Positions 22,157-29,683 of a stretch of 33,923 bases of DNA are shown here, piece by piece (position 1 is the stretch's first letter; every line of letters begins with the position of its first letter). The notes under the pieces were generated by a model that was not told where the DNA came from, ran no database searches, and saw only the letters and a list, made by a program, of their open reading frames with translations. A program made the position numbers and the translations under genes. The stretch is from an uncultured Selenomonadales bacterium (lineage in GTDB: Bacteria > Bacillota > Negativicutes > Selenomonadales > Selenomonadaceae), in NCBI GenBank assembly GCA_937877545.1, contig CALFJE010000156.1:1-33923 (forward strand), written 5' to 3'.

Positions 22157-24706
22157 TTACTGCTTAGTAAACTTGTTATTGCTGATTGCGTAAGTATCAC
22201 CGTTGACGTTAAAGCTCGCAGCGGTCGGTTTCTCCAAGATAATTGCGCTGTAAGTCGAATCAACTTTGAACACGACGCGTCCGCTCCCGCTGTAGTAAGC
22301 CGCCGTCCAGTTGCCTGTGATTTGAAGCAAGTCGTCATTGTCGAAACCGAAAATCATATCCTTGCCGTCGCCGCTGTTGTATATGAAAGTATCGGCACCT
22401 GCTTGACCCCAGAGCGAATCGTTACCCGCGCCGCCGACTAAGGTATCGTTGCCCGTGTAGCCGTAGAGTTTATCATTGCCCGCCCCGCCGAGGACAATAT
22501 CGTCGCCGCTGCCGCCGTTTAAGCTGTCGTTGTCCGCGCCGCCGTTTATGGAGTCATTACCTGCTCCGCCCGCCAGAGTATCAGCTCCGTTGCCGCCCGA
22601 GATTGTGTTGTCGAGCTTGTTGCCCGTAACTTGAATGGCGGTCGTCCGCGCAGAAGCATTGGCGTTGACGTAAGCGGCGGGGAGCGTCACCTTGGCAGAG
22701 CTGCTGTCGTTCAAGGTCAGCGTCTTGAAGGTATTATCCGTACCGATAAGGTTTAAGGTGTCCAAAGCCGCCGCGCCCGCCAAAGTTACCTTGCCCGTGC
22801 CGACGGTAAGCACGACGTTGTTGCCGACAGTTGCCTTGGAATAGGAGGCGGTACCGTCGCCGATTTGCAAGCTCGAAGTCTCGTTGAAACCGATAATCAC
22901 GTCGTTACCGTCGGCGTACTCGAACAAGACATTTTCGCCAAAAGCATTGCGGAGGGTATCATTGCCCGCGCCGCCCGCTATCGTCACGTTATCGCCGAAG
23001 TTGCGAATCAAATCGTCGCCCGACTCCGCGCAGATTGACACATTGTCGCCATAGTTGCGCACAGAATCATTGCCCGCGCCCGCCTCAATCGACGCCGCGT
23101 CGCCGTAATTGCGAACGGAATCATTGCCGCCGCGTGCCCGTACAATCACGCCGTCCGTGCTGTTGTTAATCGTGTTTGCGTATTCGGTACCCTCGACGAC
23201 CAACGGTTGAGCGGGCGTTATCTCCTCGCCGTAAATATTCAGCCACGAAAGACTTGCCGCGCCCGCTAAAGTTATCAGCCCCTCGCCGACGCGGACAATA
23301 ATATCGTCGCCGCTCTTGACGGTGGAGTAAGTGCCCGTGCCGTCCCCGATTTGAAGGGTTGAATCTGCGTGGAAGCCGCGAATCAAATCATTGCCATCGC
23401 CGTCGTTATAAATGATGGTGACTTCCTTGCCTTCGCCCGAATCATACCAACTGCCGGCATAATAATCATAATAGTAGCCATTAAAAATGGAGTCGTCGCC
23501 CTTGCCGCCTTTTATTATATTGTTATCGCCGAAATTGGAAATGTAATCATTGCCCGCGTCGCCGTCAAGTATGTTGTATGCGCCATAAACCGTACTGCCG
23601 TATCGGTCGCTGTAGGACCAACCATAGCTGTAAATGGTATCATTTCCGTCGCCGCCGTTTAGCATGACTGAATTGCCGTCCTCGTTGTAAATGTAATCAT
23701 TACCGTCGCCACCATCTATCATGACGTTATTGCCGCCCCTGTTGTTGATAGAATCATTGCCCGAGCCGCCGTCTATGGTAACCCTTTTTGCCTGATTATC
23801 AATATAATCATCGCCGCTGCCGCCGTCTATGGTGAGTTTGGCGTAGAAGTTCCTGAAAGTGTCGTTGCCCGCCGAAAGCTTGATAAGCTCCAAATCGACC
23901 GAAGTATCACCCTCGACGTTATCATTTATGACGAACGCCGTACCCTTGGCGTCTTTGAGCAGGATAGAGCCGTCGCCGACACGGACAAGGACATCGTTGC
24001 CGCTGACTTCGGTGGAGTAGGAGCCGCCCGCAATGTTGAGCGAATCCATGCCGTTGAAGCCGTGAATGGTATCGTTGCCGTCGCCCGTCGCGTATTCAAT
24101 CAGGTTGCCGGCACCGGACAGAGAAATAACATCGTCGCCCTTGCCGCCGCCGATAACATTTTCCCAGCTTTCGACGCGGAGAGTATCGTTGCCGTCGCCG
24201 CCGAGGAGCGTCGAATTCGAGCCGCTTACAACGGTCGTGTCGTCTGTGTCAGACCAATCCATGTAAAAATCGCTGGAGATATAATCGTCGCCCTCGCCGC
24301 CGTCGAGGAAATTGTCAAAGCCGTAGTCGCGGAGGGTATCGTTGCCCTCGCCGCCGTTCATGCTGACGTTTGAGCCGTAGTATTCATACCAACCATCTTC
24401 ATGATTATAGATGCCGTTGACAAGGACATCGTTGCCTGCACCGCCGTCGACAGTGACAGAATAGCTCCAGTTTTCAATGGTGTCATTACCTATGCCGCCG
24501 TCTATCGTGACTTCGGAGCCGCTCTCGTTGACAATACTGTCCTTGCCCGCGCCGCCGTTTATGCTGACAGTGGAACCTGTGTTCCAAATATCATCATTGC
24601 CGTTGCCCGCGTCGATTGTGACACTCGCGCCGCTGTTTTCAATGAAGTCGGCTCTGTTCGTGCCCGTGATAATCGTTTCGGGCGTCTTATTGTTATAATC
24701 TGCCAT
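22157..24706 (-). CDS. RTX-type calcium-binding repeat protein
   Basis: 849 residues starting MADYNNKTPETIITGT. There is no signal peptide, as usual for type I secretion substrates. Almost the whole chain is glycine/aspartate-rich repeats: variants of (D/N)GGxGNDxIxNxG spaced about 18 residues apart through most of the protein, and a canonical GGAGNDxLxGG block at about 704-770. Four homologous inserts of about 55-60 residues divide the repeats (about 207-262, 435-493, 598-656, 778-836), each starting GDGxDxIxGF and containing a VRVGxGxITL-like strand pair. No enzymatic domain is recognised, so it is likely a calcium-dependent surface or matrix protein. GAGGAGGAA precedes the ATG. No type I secretion genes are nearby. 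Confidence 0.9.
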   Translation of the reverse strand: MADYNNKTPETIITGTNRADFIENSGASVTIDAGNGNDDIWNTGSTVSINGGAGKDSIVNESGSEVTIDGGIGNDTIENWSYSVTVDGGAGNDVLVNGIYNHEDGWYEYYGSNVSMNGGEGNDTLRDYGFDNFLDGGEGDDYISSDFYMDWSDTDDTTVVSGSNSTLLGGDGNDTLRVESWENVIGGGKGDDVISLSGAGNLIEYATGDGNDTIHGFNGMDSLNIAGGSYSTEVSGNDVLVRVGDGSILLKDAKGTAFVINDNVEGDTSVDLELIKLSAGNDTFRNFYAKLTIDGGSGDDYIDNQAKRVTIDGGSGNDSINNRGGNNVMIDGGDGNDYIYNEDGNSVMLNGGDGNDTIYSYGWSYSDRYGSTVYGAYNILDGDAGNDYISNFGDNNIIKGGKGDDSIFNGYYYDYYAGSWYDSGEGKEVTIIYNDGDGNDLIRGFHADSTLQIGDGTGTYSTVKSGDDIIVRVGEGLITLAGAASLSWLNIYGEEITPAQPLVVEGTEYANTINNSTDGVIVRARGGNDSVRNYGDAASIEAGAGNDSVRNYGDNVSICAESGDDLIRNFGDNVTIAGGAGNDTLRNAFGENVLFEYADGNDVIIGFNETSSLQIGDGTASYSKATVGNNVVLTVGTGKVTLAGAAALDTLNLIGTDNTFKTLTLNDSSSAKVTLPAAYVNANASARTTAIQVTGNKLDNTISGGNGADTLAGGAGNDSINGGADNDSLNGGSGDDIVLGGAGNDKLYGYTGNDTLVGGAGNDSLWGQAGADTFIYNSGDGKDMIFGFDNDDLLQITGNWTAAYYSGSGRVVFKVDSTYSAIILEKPTAASFNVNGDTYAISNNKFTKQ

Positions 24707-24802
24707 AACAATTCCTCCTCGGTTAAGAAAATTTTTTTAGCTTACAATATCACAAGCCAAAAGTTTATTGGTCACTTTGAAAGAGACAATTCAACTTTTG
24801 CA

Positions 24803-24834
24803 CAAAAAATCCCGCCGAACTTTTCGACGGGATT
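24803..24834 (-). terminator. Terminator of the rpsB-tsf operon
   Basis: On the minus strand an 11-position stem (24809-24819 with 24823-24833, one mismatch) is followed by six T. Confidence 0.9.
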
Positions 24835-24857
24835 AAATATCTATGAGCGATAAGATT

Positions 24858-25727
24858 TTACATGCCTGCTTGCGCGGCGACCTCTGCGGCGAAGTCGGTT
24901 TCCTTTTTCTCGATGCCCTCGCCGAGTTGCCAACGCGTGAATCTCAAAACTTTTTCGCCGCCGAGGATGTCCTTGACGGTCTTTTCGTTATCCTTGACGA
25001 AAATCTGTTCGACGAGGCAGACTTCCTTGTAGAATTTGTTGATACGCCCCATGACCATCTTTTCGACGATTTTTTCGGGTTTGCCCTCTTCCAGAGCCTG
25101 CTTGCGGAGAACTTCCTTTTCGTGTTCGAGTTCGGAAGCGTCGACGCCTGCGCGGTCAACGGCGGAAGGATTAGCCGCTGCGATTTGCATGGCGACATCT
25201 TTGCCGAGCTGATCGGAGCCGCCCGTCATTTCGACGAGCACGCCGATTTTTCCGCCCATGTGAATGTAGGTCGTGAGCTTGCCCGCAGTCTCATAGGTCA
25301 CGAAGCGGCGAATCGAAATTTTTTCGCCGATAGTGGCGGTCGCCTCGGTGACGAGGTCGGAAACTTTCTTGCCGCCGATTGAGCTGTCGTTAAGCGCGTC
25401 GAGGTCGGCGGGTTTGGTCGCGGCAATGTGTTCGATAACCTTTTGCTCCAACGCACGGAAATTTTCATTGTTGGCGGTGAAGTCGGTTTCGCAGTTGACT
25501 TCGAGCAGGACGCCGGTCTTGCCGTCCTTGGAAATGTATGCGGCAACGGCACCCTCCGCCGCCACGCGCCCGGACTTCTTCGCCGCCTTGGCAATGCCCT
25601 TTTCGCGGAGCCAGTCGATAGCCTTTTGCATATCGCCGCCCGTCGCCGTCAACGCCTTTTTGCAATCCATCATGCCCGCGCCCGTTCTTTCGCGCAGTTC
25701 CTTAACAACACTTGCACTTATAGCCAT
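24858..25727 (-). CDS. tsf: Translation elongation factor Ts
   Basis: 289 residues, full length. EF-Ts releases GDP from EF-Tu. The N-terminal UBA-like domain has the signature LRERTGAGMMDCKKAL and AIDWLREKGIAKAAKKSGR, followed by AAEGAVAAYI, VNCETDFTANNENF, and a C-terminal dimerisation region ending RWQLGEGIEKKETDFAAEVA. The ATG at 25725-25727 has GAGGTGA upstream. It lies 16 bases after rpsB, the standard arrangement, but the usual next genes (pyrH, frr) are absent and a terminator follows. Confidence 0.99.
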   Translation of the reverse strand: MAISASVVKELRERTGAGMMDCKKALTATGGDMQKAIDWLREKGIAKAAKKSGRVAAEGAVAAYISKDGKTGVLLEVNCETDFTANNENFRALEQKVIEHIAATKPADLDALNDSSIGGKKVSDLVTEATATIGEKISIRRFVTYETAGKLTTYIHMGGKIGVLVEMTGGSDQLGKDVAMQIAAANPSAVDRAGVDASELEHEKEVLRKQALEEGKPEKIVEKMVMGRINKFYKEVCLVEQIFVKDNEKTVKDILGGEKVLRFTRWQLGEGIEKKETDFAAEVAAQAGM

Positions 25728-25743
25728 TTATGTCACCTCAAAA

Positions 25744-26463
25744 TTACTCTTCGTTTTCTTCGGACGCTTCGGTAATTTCCGCGCCCTCCTTGCCTTCCAA
25801 CATGGCGTCGGCAATCTTAGCCGTGAGGAGCTTGACAGCACGAATCGCGTCGTCATTGCCGGGGATAACGTAGTCAATCTCGTCGGGGTCGCAGTTGGTG
25901 TCGACAATCGCCACAATCGGGATACCGAGCTTGCGGGCTTCGGCGACGGCAATGCGTTCCTTGCGCGGGTCGACGACGAACAGTGCGCCGGGGAGCTTGC
26001 TCATTTCCTTGATACCGCCCAAGTACTTTTCCAGACGCGCCATTTCGTGACGCAGTTGCATAACTTCCTTTTTGGTGAGGACTTCAAACGTGCCGTCCTG
26101 CTCCATGGTTTCAAGTTCCTTGAGGCGATTGATGCGGCGTTGAATGGTCTGGAAGTTGGTAAGCATGCCGCCGAGCCAACGCTCATTGACGAAAAATTGC
26201 CCGCTGCGCAGAGCCTCTTCCTTGACGGCTTCCTGAGCCTGCTTTTTGGTGCCGACGAACAGAATCGCCTTGCCCGACTCCGCCACGGAACGCACGAAGT
26301 TATAAGCCTCGTCGACTTTGCGAACGGTTTTTTGCAGGTCGATGATGTAGATACCGTTGCGCTCGGTGAAGATGTAGCGCGCCATTTTCGGGTTCCAACG
26401 GCGAGTTTGGTGCCCGAAGTGCACGCCCGCTTCCAACAGCTGTTTCATTGAGATAACTGCCAT
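25744..26463 (-). CDS. rpsB: 30S ribosomal protein S2
   Basis: 239 residues. Signatures: ISMKQLLEAGVHFGHQTRRW at the start, FVGTKKQAQEAV, NERWLGGMLTNFQTI, LPGALFVVDPRKERIAVAEA, VDTNCDPDEIDYVIPGNDDA, and an acidic C-terminal tail. The ATG at 26461-26463 has AGGAGG nine bases upstream; the longer frame to 26499 lies in the leader. Transcribed with tsf from a promoter divergent to rnpB. Confidence 0.99.
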   Translation of the reverse strand: MAVISMKQLLEAGVHFGHQTRRWNPKMARYIFTERNGIYIIDLQKTVRKVDEAYNFVRSVAESGKAILFVGTKKQAQEAVKEEALRSGQFFVNERWLGGMLTNFQTIQRRINRLKELETMEQDGTFEVLTKKEVMQLRHEMARLEKYLGGIKEMSKLPGALFVVDPRKERIAVAEARKLGIPIVAIVDTNCDPDEIDYVIPGNDDAIRAVKLLTAKIADAMLEGKEGAEITEASEENEE

Positions 26464-26567
26464 TTGAGAATACCTCCTGTTATTACATTCGCGGAACATT
26501 TACGCGCCGATAGACCTTGCGGCACAGGCGACGCTCCGCTTCCGCGTGAGTTTGTTAAACGCGGCGC
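26464..26567 (-). promoter_or_regulatory. Long 5' leader of rpsB
   Basis: About 100 bases between the -10 box and the rpsB start codon. The minus strand can form CGCG...CGCG and GCGG...CCGC hairpins before the ribosome site. Autoregulation by S2 through its leader is known in several bacteria; I cannot match this leader to a defined RNA family by eye. Confidence 0.4.
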
Positions 26568-26596
26568 ATTATATCACAAGAATTTTTTGGCGGCAA
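26568..26596 (-). promoter_or_regulatory. Promoter of rpsB-tsf
   Basis: Minus-strand TTGCCG (26591-26596), 17-base spacer, TATAAT (26568-26573) with TGA before it. Confidence 0.75.
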
Positions 26597-26629
26597 GATT
26601 TGCAACATGAAAATAACCTAAAAGCCGCA

Positions 26630-26658
26630 TTGACACTTAAAAGTTATCGTGCTAGAAT
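26630..26658 (+). promoter_or_regulatory. Promoter of rnpB
   Basis: TTGACA (26630-26635) and TAGAAT (26653-26658) with a 17-base spacer; the predicted start coincides with the 5' strand of RNase P helix P1. Confidence 0.8.
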
Positions 26659-26666
26659 TTTCGACG

Positions 26667-27010
26667 TTGACAGGCAGGAGAGGCAATCGCGGCGGATTCG
26701 TCCGACGAGGAAAGTCCGGACTCCACAGAGCAGCGTGCCGGGTAACGCCCGGTGAGAGTAATCTTAAAGACAGTGTCACAGAAAAGAAAACCGCCCCCCA
26801 CGGGGTAAGGGTGAAAAGGCAGGGTAAGAGCCTGCCGCCCGCCGGGTAACCGCACGGGCTGATAAACCTCACGCGGAGCAAGCCTAAATAGGAGATGGTT
26901 GAGGTTGCTCGCTGACATCTCGGGTAAGGTGCTGACGACTTGGGCGGCGACGTTCAAGCAAGATAAATGGTTGCCACTATACAGAATCCGGCTTATTGAC
27001 TGCCTGCCAA
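26667..27010 (+). ncRNA. rnpB: RNase P RNA, bacterial type A
   Basis: Catalytic RNA that trims the 5' leader of tRNA precursors. The ends pair as helix P1: TTGACAGGCAG (26667-26677) with CTGCCTGCCAA (27000-27010). Conserved cores are present: GAGGAAAGTCCGGACTCC in the 5' half (CR I), an ACAGAG-like segment shortly after, GGGTAAGGGTGAAAAGG and CAGGGTAAGAG in the middle, GCCTAAATAGG, and ACAGAATCCGGCTTA near the 3' end (CR V). About 344 nucleotides, as expected. Boundaries are set from P1 and are accurate to a few bases. The overlapping open frames on both strands are artefacts of this gene. Confidence 0.97.
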
Positions 27011-27026
27011 CACTCCGTGAAATGAA

Positions 27027-27065
27027 AAACGTCGCTGTCGAAGAAATTTCGCGGCGGCGTTTCTT
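27027..27065 (+). terminator. Terminator of rnpB
   Basis: AAACGTCGCTG (27027-27037) pairs with CGGCGGCGTTT (27052-27062, with G-T pairs), extended by GAA/TTC, then TTTCTTC. Confidence 0.7.
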
Positions 27066-27067
27066 CA

Positions 27068-27100
27068 ATTAGGAATTAGGAATGGGGAATTGGGAATTTG
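27068..27100 (+). repeat. AATTAGGAATTAGGAAT-type short repeat
   Basis: Repeated AATTAGGAAT units followed by GGGGAATTGGGAATTT. Related fragments occur near 11322 (same orientation) and 31771-31786 (opposite orientation), always between genes. Confidence 0.5.
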
Positions 27101-27221
27101 CGCGAGAAAGGTCACAGTGGCGAAGTCTTAAATTCAAGAAAATTTCATGCGATAATTCAGGCATAAATCACAACGGAGAATTATAATTCCATTAAAATTT
27201 TTAGAGAGGAAGTGGCTGATT

Positions 27222-27890
27222 TTGAGTAGTTTCTTGCGAGCGTTGATAATGGTGATAGCGATGCTGACGGTAAGTGTTTCCACGAGCTATGCGGCGGGCG
27301 CGTACAGAGTCGGCGACCAAGGCGCGGAAATAGCCGAGATTCAAGGGCAACTTGTCTTGCTCGGCTACGACGTAATGGCTGACGGTGCTTTCGGACCGGC
27401 GACTGTCGAGGCTGTCAAGGAGTTCCAAAAATCCTGCGGCATGAAGGCGGACGGCTTAATCGGTCCCGCGACTTACGCGGCACTTTTGGGCAGGGATATG
27501 CCCGACATCAGTCGCGGCATGAACTACATTGCTCGCAGATTGGTAGCGTCGTCCATGGATTATATCGGCGTCCCCTACGTTTTCGGCGGCACCAGCCCCT
27601 ACGGCTTTGACTGCTCCGGCTATGTCCAATACGTCTTTGCCAATGCGGGCATTTCGCTCCCGCGCACTGCCGACGTCCAATACGAATACGGCACGCCCAT
27701 CTCCACGACCGACCTCGTCGCGGGCGATTTGGTTTTCTTCAGCACCTACACCTACGGCGCGTCGCACGTCGGCATTTACCTTGGCGACAATAATTTTATT
27801 CATGCCAGCTCCAGTCGCGGTGTCACCATCGATTCGCTGGGCGGTTCTTATTGGAGCTCGCGATACATTGGCGCACGCAGAATCTTGTAA
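27222..27890 (+). CDS. Secreted NlpC/P60 peptidoglycan hydrolase with an N-terminal peptidoglycan-binding domain
   Basis: 222 residues. Signal peptide: hydrophobic residues 7-20, cleavage likely after SYA. Residues about 27-90 are a PG_binding_1 domain (RVGDQGAEIAEIQGQL, DGAFGPATVEAVKEFQ, DGLIGPATYAALL). Residues about 100-222 are an NlpC/P60 D,L-endopeptidase with the catalytic Cys131 in GFDCSGYVQYVF, His182 in SHVGIYLG and a third polar position at His194. Expected to cut stem peptides during wall growth. The start is a TTG at 27222 with AGAGAGGAAG upstream; no ATG gives a complete signal peptide. A weak promoter with GATAAT near 27145 lies upstream. Monocistronic with its own terminator. 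Confidence 0.93.
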   Translation: MSSFLRALIMVIAMLTVSVSTSYAAGAYRVGDQGAEIAEIQGQLVLLGYDVMADGAFGPATVEAVKEFQKSCGMKADGLIGPATYAALLGRDMPDISRGMNYIARRLVASSMDYIGVPYVFGGTSPYGFDCSGYVQYVFANAGISLPRTADVQYEYGTPISTTDLVAGDLVFFSTYTYGASHVGIYLGDNNFIHASSSRGVTIDSLGGSYWSSRYIGARRIL

Positions 27891-27914
27891 GTCTGTGACG
27901 ACTTTAATTAAAGG

Positions 27915-27949
27915 AAAATGTCCTTCGGGTTAGCCGAGGGGCATTTTTC
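27915..27949 (+). terminator. Terminator of the NlpC/P60 gene
   Basis: A 14-position stem (27915-27928 with 27934-27947, some G-T pairs) around GTTAG, ending in TTTTT. Confidence 0.9.
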
Positions 27950-27957
27950 GTTTAAGC

Positions 27958-27985
27958 AAAAAGCCGCCGACTTTGAGCCGACGAC
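27958..27985 (-). terminator. Terminator downstream of flagellin gene 1
   Basis: Read on the minus strand, GTCGTCGGCT pairs with AGTCGGCGGC (with G-U pairs) around CAA, followed by TTTTT. It is related in sequence to the terminator of flagellin gene 2. Confidence 0.65.
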
Positions 27986-28094
27986 CTTTTTTTATCGTGT
28001 GTCTGATATGCATGTTTGAATCCGATTTTCCTTTTCCGACCGCGAAGCCGACTTTAAAAAGTTGTCTCCTCAGCCGTGATTGGAAGTATCCGAA

Positions 28095-28952
28095 TTATTG
28101 TTGAAGCAAGTTAAGAACCGAGTATGCATTCTGCCCCGCTTGAGCGAGCATGAGTTGCGACGCCTGCGAAAGAACATTCCACTTCATGAAGTTGGTCATT
28201 TCCGCCGACATATCGGTATCGCGAATAACGGATTCGGTCGCCTGAAGCTCCTGCGCCTCGTTGACGAGATTGTCGCTTTGATAATTGAGCCTGGACTGAA
28301 CTTTGGCAATATCCCCTTGATAATTGAGGATGTTGGTAAGCGCGGTGTCAATGCTCTTGAGGAATGCCGAACCTGCACTCGAAACAGAACCGGTGGTGGT
28401 AATGTTGAACGCTTTCGACAAGCCGGAAATGGAAAGCCCGATGTTGTTTGCGCTGATGTTAATATTACCGCTGAGAGCTTTAAGCGACGCGCCGCCTTCC
28501 GGACCGATTTGAAGAATTATCGGCTTAGAGCCGGTGAGGAGCGTCCTGCCGTTGAATTTGGTAGTGTTAGCGATGTCGGTTATCTGGCTGGCAAGAGCGT
28601 CGAGTTCCTTGGTAATAGCCATGACATCATCGTTCGTGCTGCCGCCGTTGTTTGCCGCCTGGAGTCCCTTCTCCTTCATGGTGTGGAGAATTTCAGTTAT
28701 ATTGCTGAGTGCGCCTTCGGCAACTCTGAGCATTGCGGTGCCGGTTTGGACGTTGCGATTCGCCTGCTGATCCGAACGGATACGGTCGTTCAATTTTTCG
28801 GAGATAATCATACCCGCCGCGTCGTCGCTGCCGTTGTTAATCCTCTGACCGCTCGAAATCCGCATCATACTCTTCTGGAGCGCGGCATTGTTCTGGTTGA
28901 AGATGTTAAGAGTACGTACCGCTTCCATGTTGTTCTTAATTACTGTACCCAT
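28095..28952 (-). CDS. Flagellin (copy 1)
   Basis: 285 residues. It polymerises into the flagellar filament. Conserved N-terminal D0/D1: MGTVIKNNMEAVRTLNIFNQ, LQKSMMRISSGQRINNGSDD, AAGMIISEKLNDRIRSDQQA. The C-terminal D0/D1 includes ESVIRDTDMSAEMTNFMKWN and ends QAGQNAYSVLNLLQQ. The variable middle is short. The ATG at 28950-28952 is preceded by a ribosome site (AAGGAGG) in the loop of a GATC/GATC hairpin; the longer frame to 29090 runs through the leader. Expressed from a TTGACG-17-TAAAAT promoter with a leader of about 200 bases. An adjacent GT41 enzyme suggests O-glycosylation of Ser/Thr in the middle domain. Confidence 0.97.
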   Translation of the reverse strand: MGTVIKNNMEAVRTLNIFNQNNAALQKSMMRISSGQRINNGSDDAAGMIISEKLNDRIRSDQQANRNVQTGTAMLRVAEGALSNITEILHTMKEKGLQAANNGGSTNDDVMAITKELDALASQITDIANTTKFNGRTLLTGSKPIILQIGPEGGASLKALSGNINISANNIGLSISGLSKAFNITTTGSVSSAGSAFLKSIDTALTNILNYQGDIAKVQSRLNYQSDNLVNEAQELQATESVIRDTDMSAEMTNFMKWNVLSQASQLMLAQAGQNAYSVLNLLQQ

Positions 28953-29150
28953 GATCCTTTCCTCCTTGATCTTACAGAAAACGCTTTCCTTGAGCGACGG
29001 TTTCCTTTCCGCCGCTAAACAAACGAGGCTACTGAATTCGACCGTCGTCGTGATTGTGCCCCGCACGCGTAACGAGGCTTGCAGTATCACGCTCGCTTAT
29101 TTCGCTATGTATCTTCCCGCCGATTCGCGGAAAAGCATTAAATATTCATG
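28953..29150 (-). promoter_or_regulatory. Structured 5' leader of flagellin gene 1
   Basis: About 195 bases of untranslated leader. A 7-bp long-range helix CGACGGT/ACCGTCG (29041-29047 with 28995-29001) encloses GCGGCGGAAAGGAA. Further down, GATC (28968-28971) and GATC (28953-28956) enclose AAGGAGGAAAG, placing the ribosome site with GGA motifs in a hairpin loop. The same elements occur in the leader of flagellin gene 2. Confidence 0.65.
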
Positions 29151-29154
29151 TGGA

Positions 29155-29183
29155 ATTTTATCAAGAATTTGCTTGCGCGTCAA
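29155..29183 (-). promoter_or_regulatory. Promoter of flagellin gene 1
   Basis: Minus-strand TTGACG (29178-29183), 17 bases, TAAAAT (29155-29160). The spacer shares CAAATTCTTGA with the promoter of flagellin gene 2. It is a sigma70-type promoter; no sigma28 consensus is seen. Confidence 0.7.
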
Positions 29184-29610
29184 CAAAAATCGCGGCGTTT
29201 GAAAAATTTTTTGCCGACGTTGCACAGCAAAAAAGACCGCCGACCGCAACCGTATCTTACCGCGTAATTAGGAGCCGTCACGGATAACGCCATAACTAAT
29301 CGCGAAATTTAGAGCCGTCATGGATGACGGCTCGCCGCGACTTGAAACCTGGAAGGTTTCATAGCGGCACGGGCGGCTTCGGGGAATTGTGGACGTCCGA
29401 ACATCAAACGGTATCCGCACCACGCGCAGTGGCGGCTTTCTTTGCTACTTTCTTTTGCCGGAAAAAGAAAGTAGATCTTAAATACAAGAATTATTGAAAC
29501 GCCCAATCGAAGCGGCGAGCCGCCGGCACGAGGGCGGGTTCCGCGAGTCCACGCTTGTTTGAAGGGGGGACAACTCCGACATCATTTGGCGACCTCGGCG
29601 GCGCGACAGC
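29184..29610. repeat. Gene-free spacer between the flagellins with palindromes and a relic terminator
   Basis: No credible gene. Contents: a degenerate copy (29227-29253) of the flagellin terminator, GCAAAAAAGACCGCCGACCGCA; a direct repeat of AGCCGTCA(C/T)GGAT (29271-29286 and 29312-29326); a perfect 10-bp palindrome GAGCCGTCAT/ATGACGGCTC (29312-29333); and a 12-bp hairpin CTACTTTCTTTT/AAAAGAAAGTAG (29445-29474). It looks like the remains of a duplicated flagellin unit plus inserted palindromic repeats. Confidence 0.5.
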
Positions 29611-29640
29611 AAAAAAGACCGCCGACCGCAGCCGACGATC
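29611..29640 (-). terminator. Terminator downstream of flagellin gene 2
   Basis: On the minus strand GATCGTCGGC pairs with GTCGGCGGTC (three to four G-U pairs) around TGCG, followed by TTTTTT. Confidence 0.7.
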
Positions 29641-29683
29641 CTTTTCGTATCGAACAACATGCGCCCTTCGGACGCTGTCAATT

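Noticed and set aside
22400..24700. CRISPR-like or satellite repeats at DNA level
   Set aside because: The repetition is explained by RTX codons (GGxGND units); there are no constant repeats with unique spacers.
26618..27068. Open frames of 66-138 codons on both strands
   Set aside because: They overlap RNase P RNA and encode nothing recognisable.
29101..29183. Sigma28 promoter for flagellin 1
   Set aside because: No TAAA-N15-GCCGATAA match was found; a TTGACG-17-TAAAAT promoter fits and is mirrored at flagellin 2.
29054..29287. 77-codon plus-strand open frame between the flagellins
   Set aside because: It covers the flagellin 1 promoter and leader on the opposite strand, with no ribosome site.
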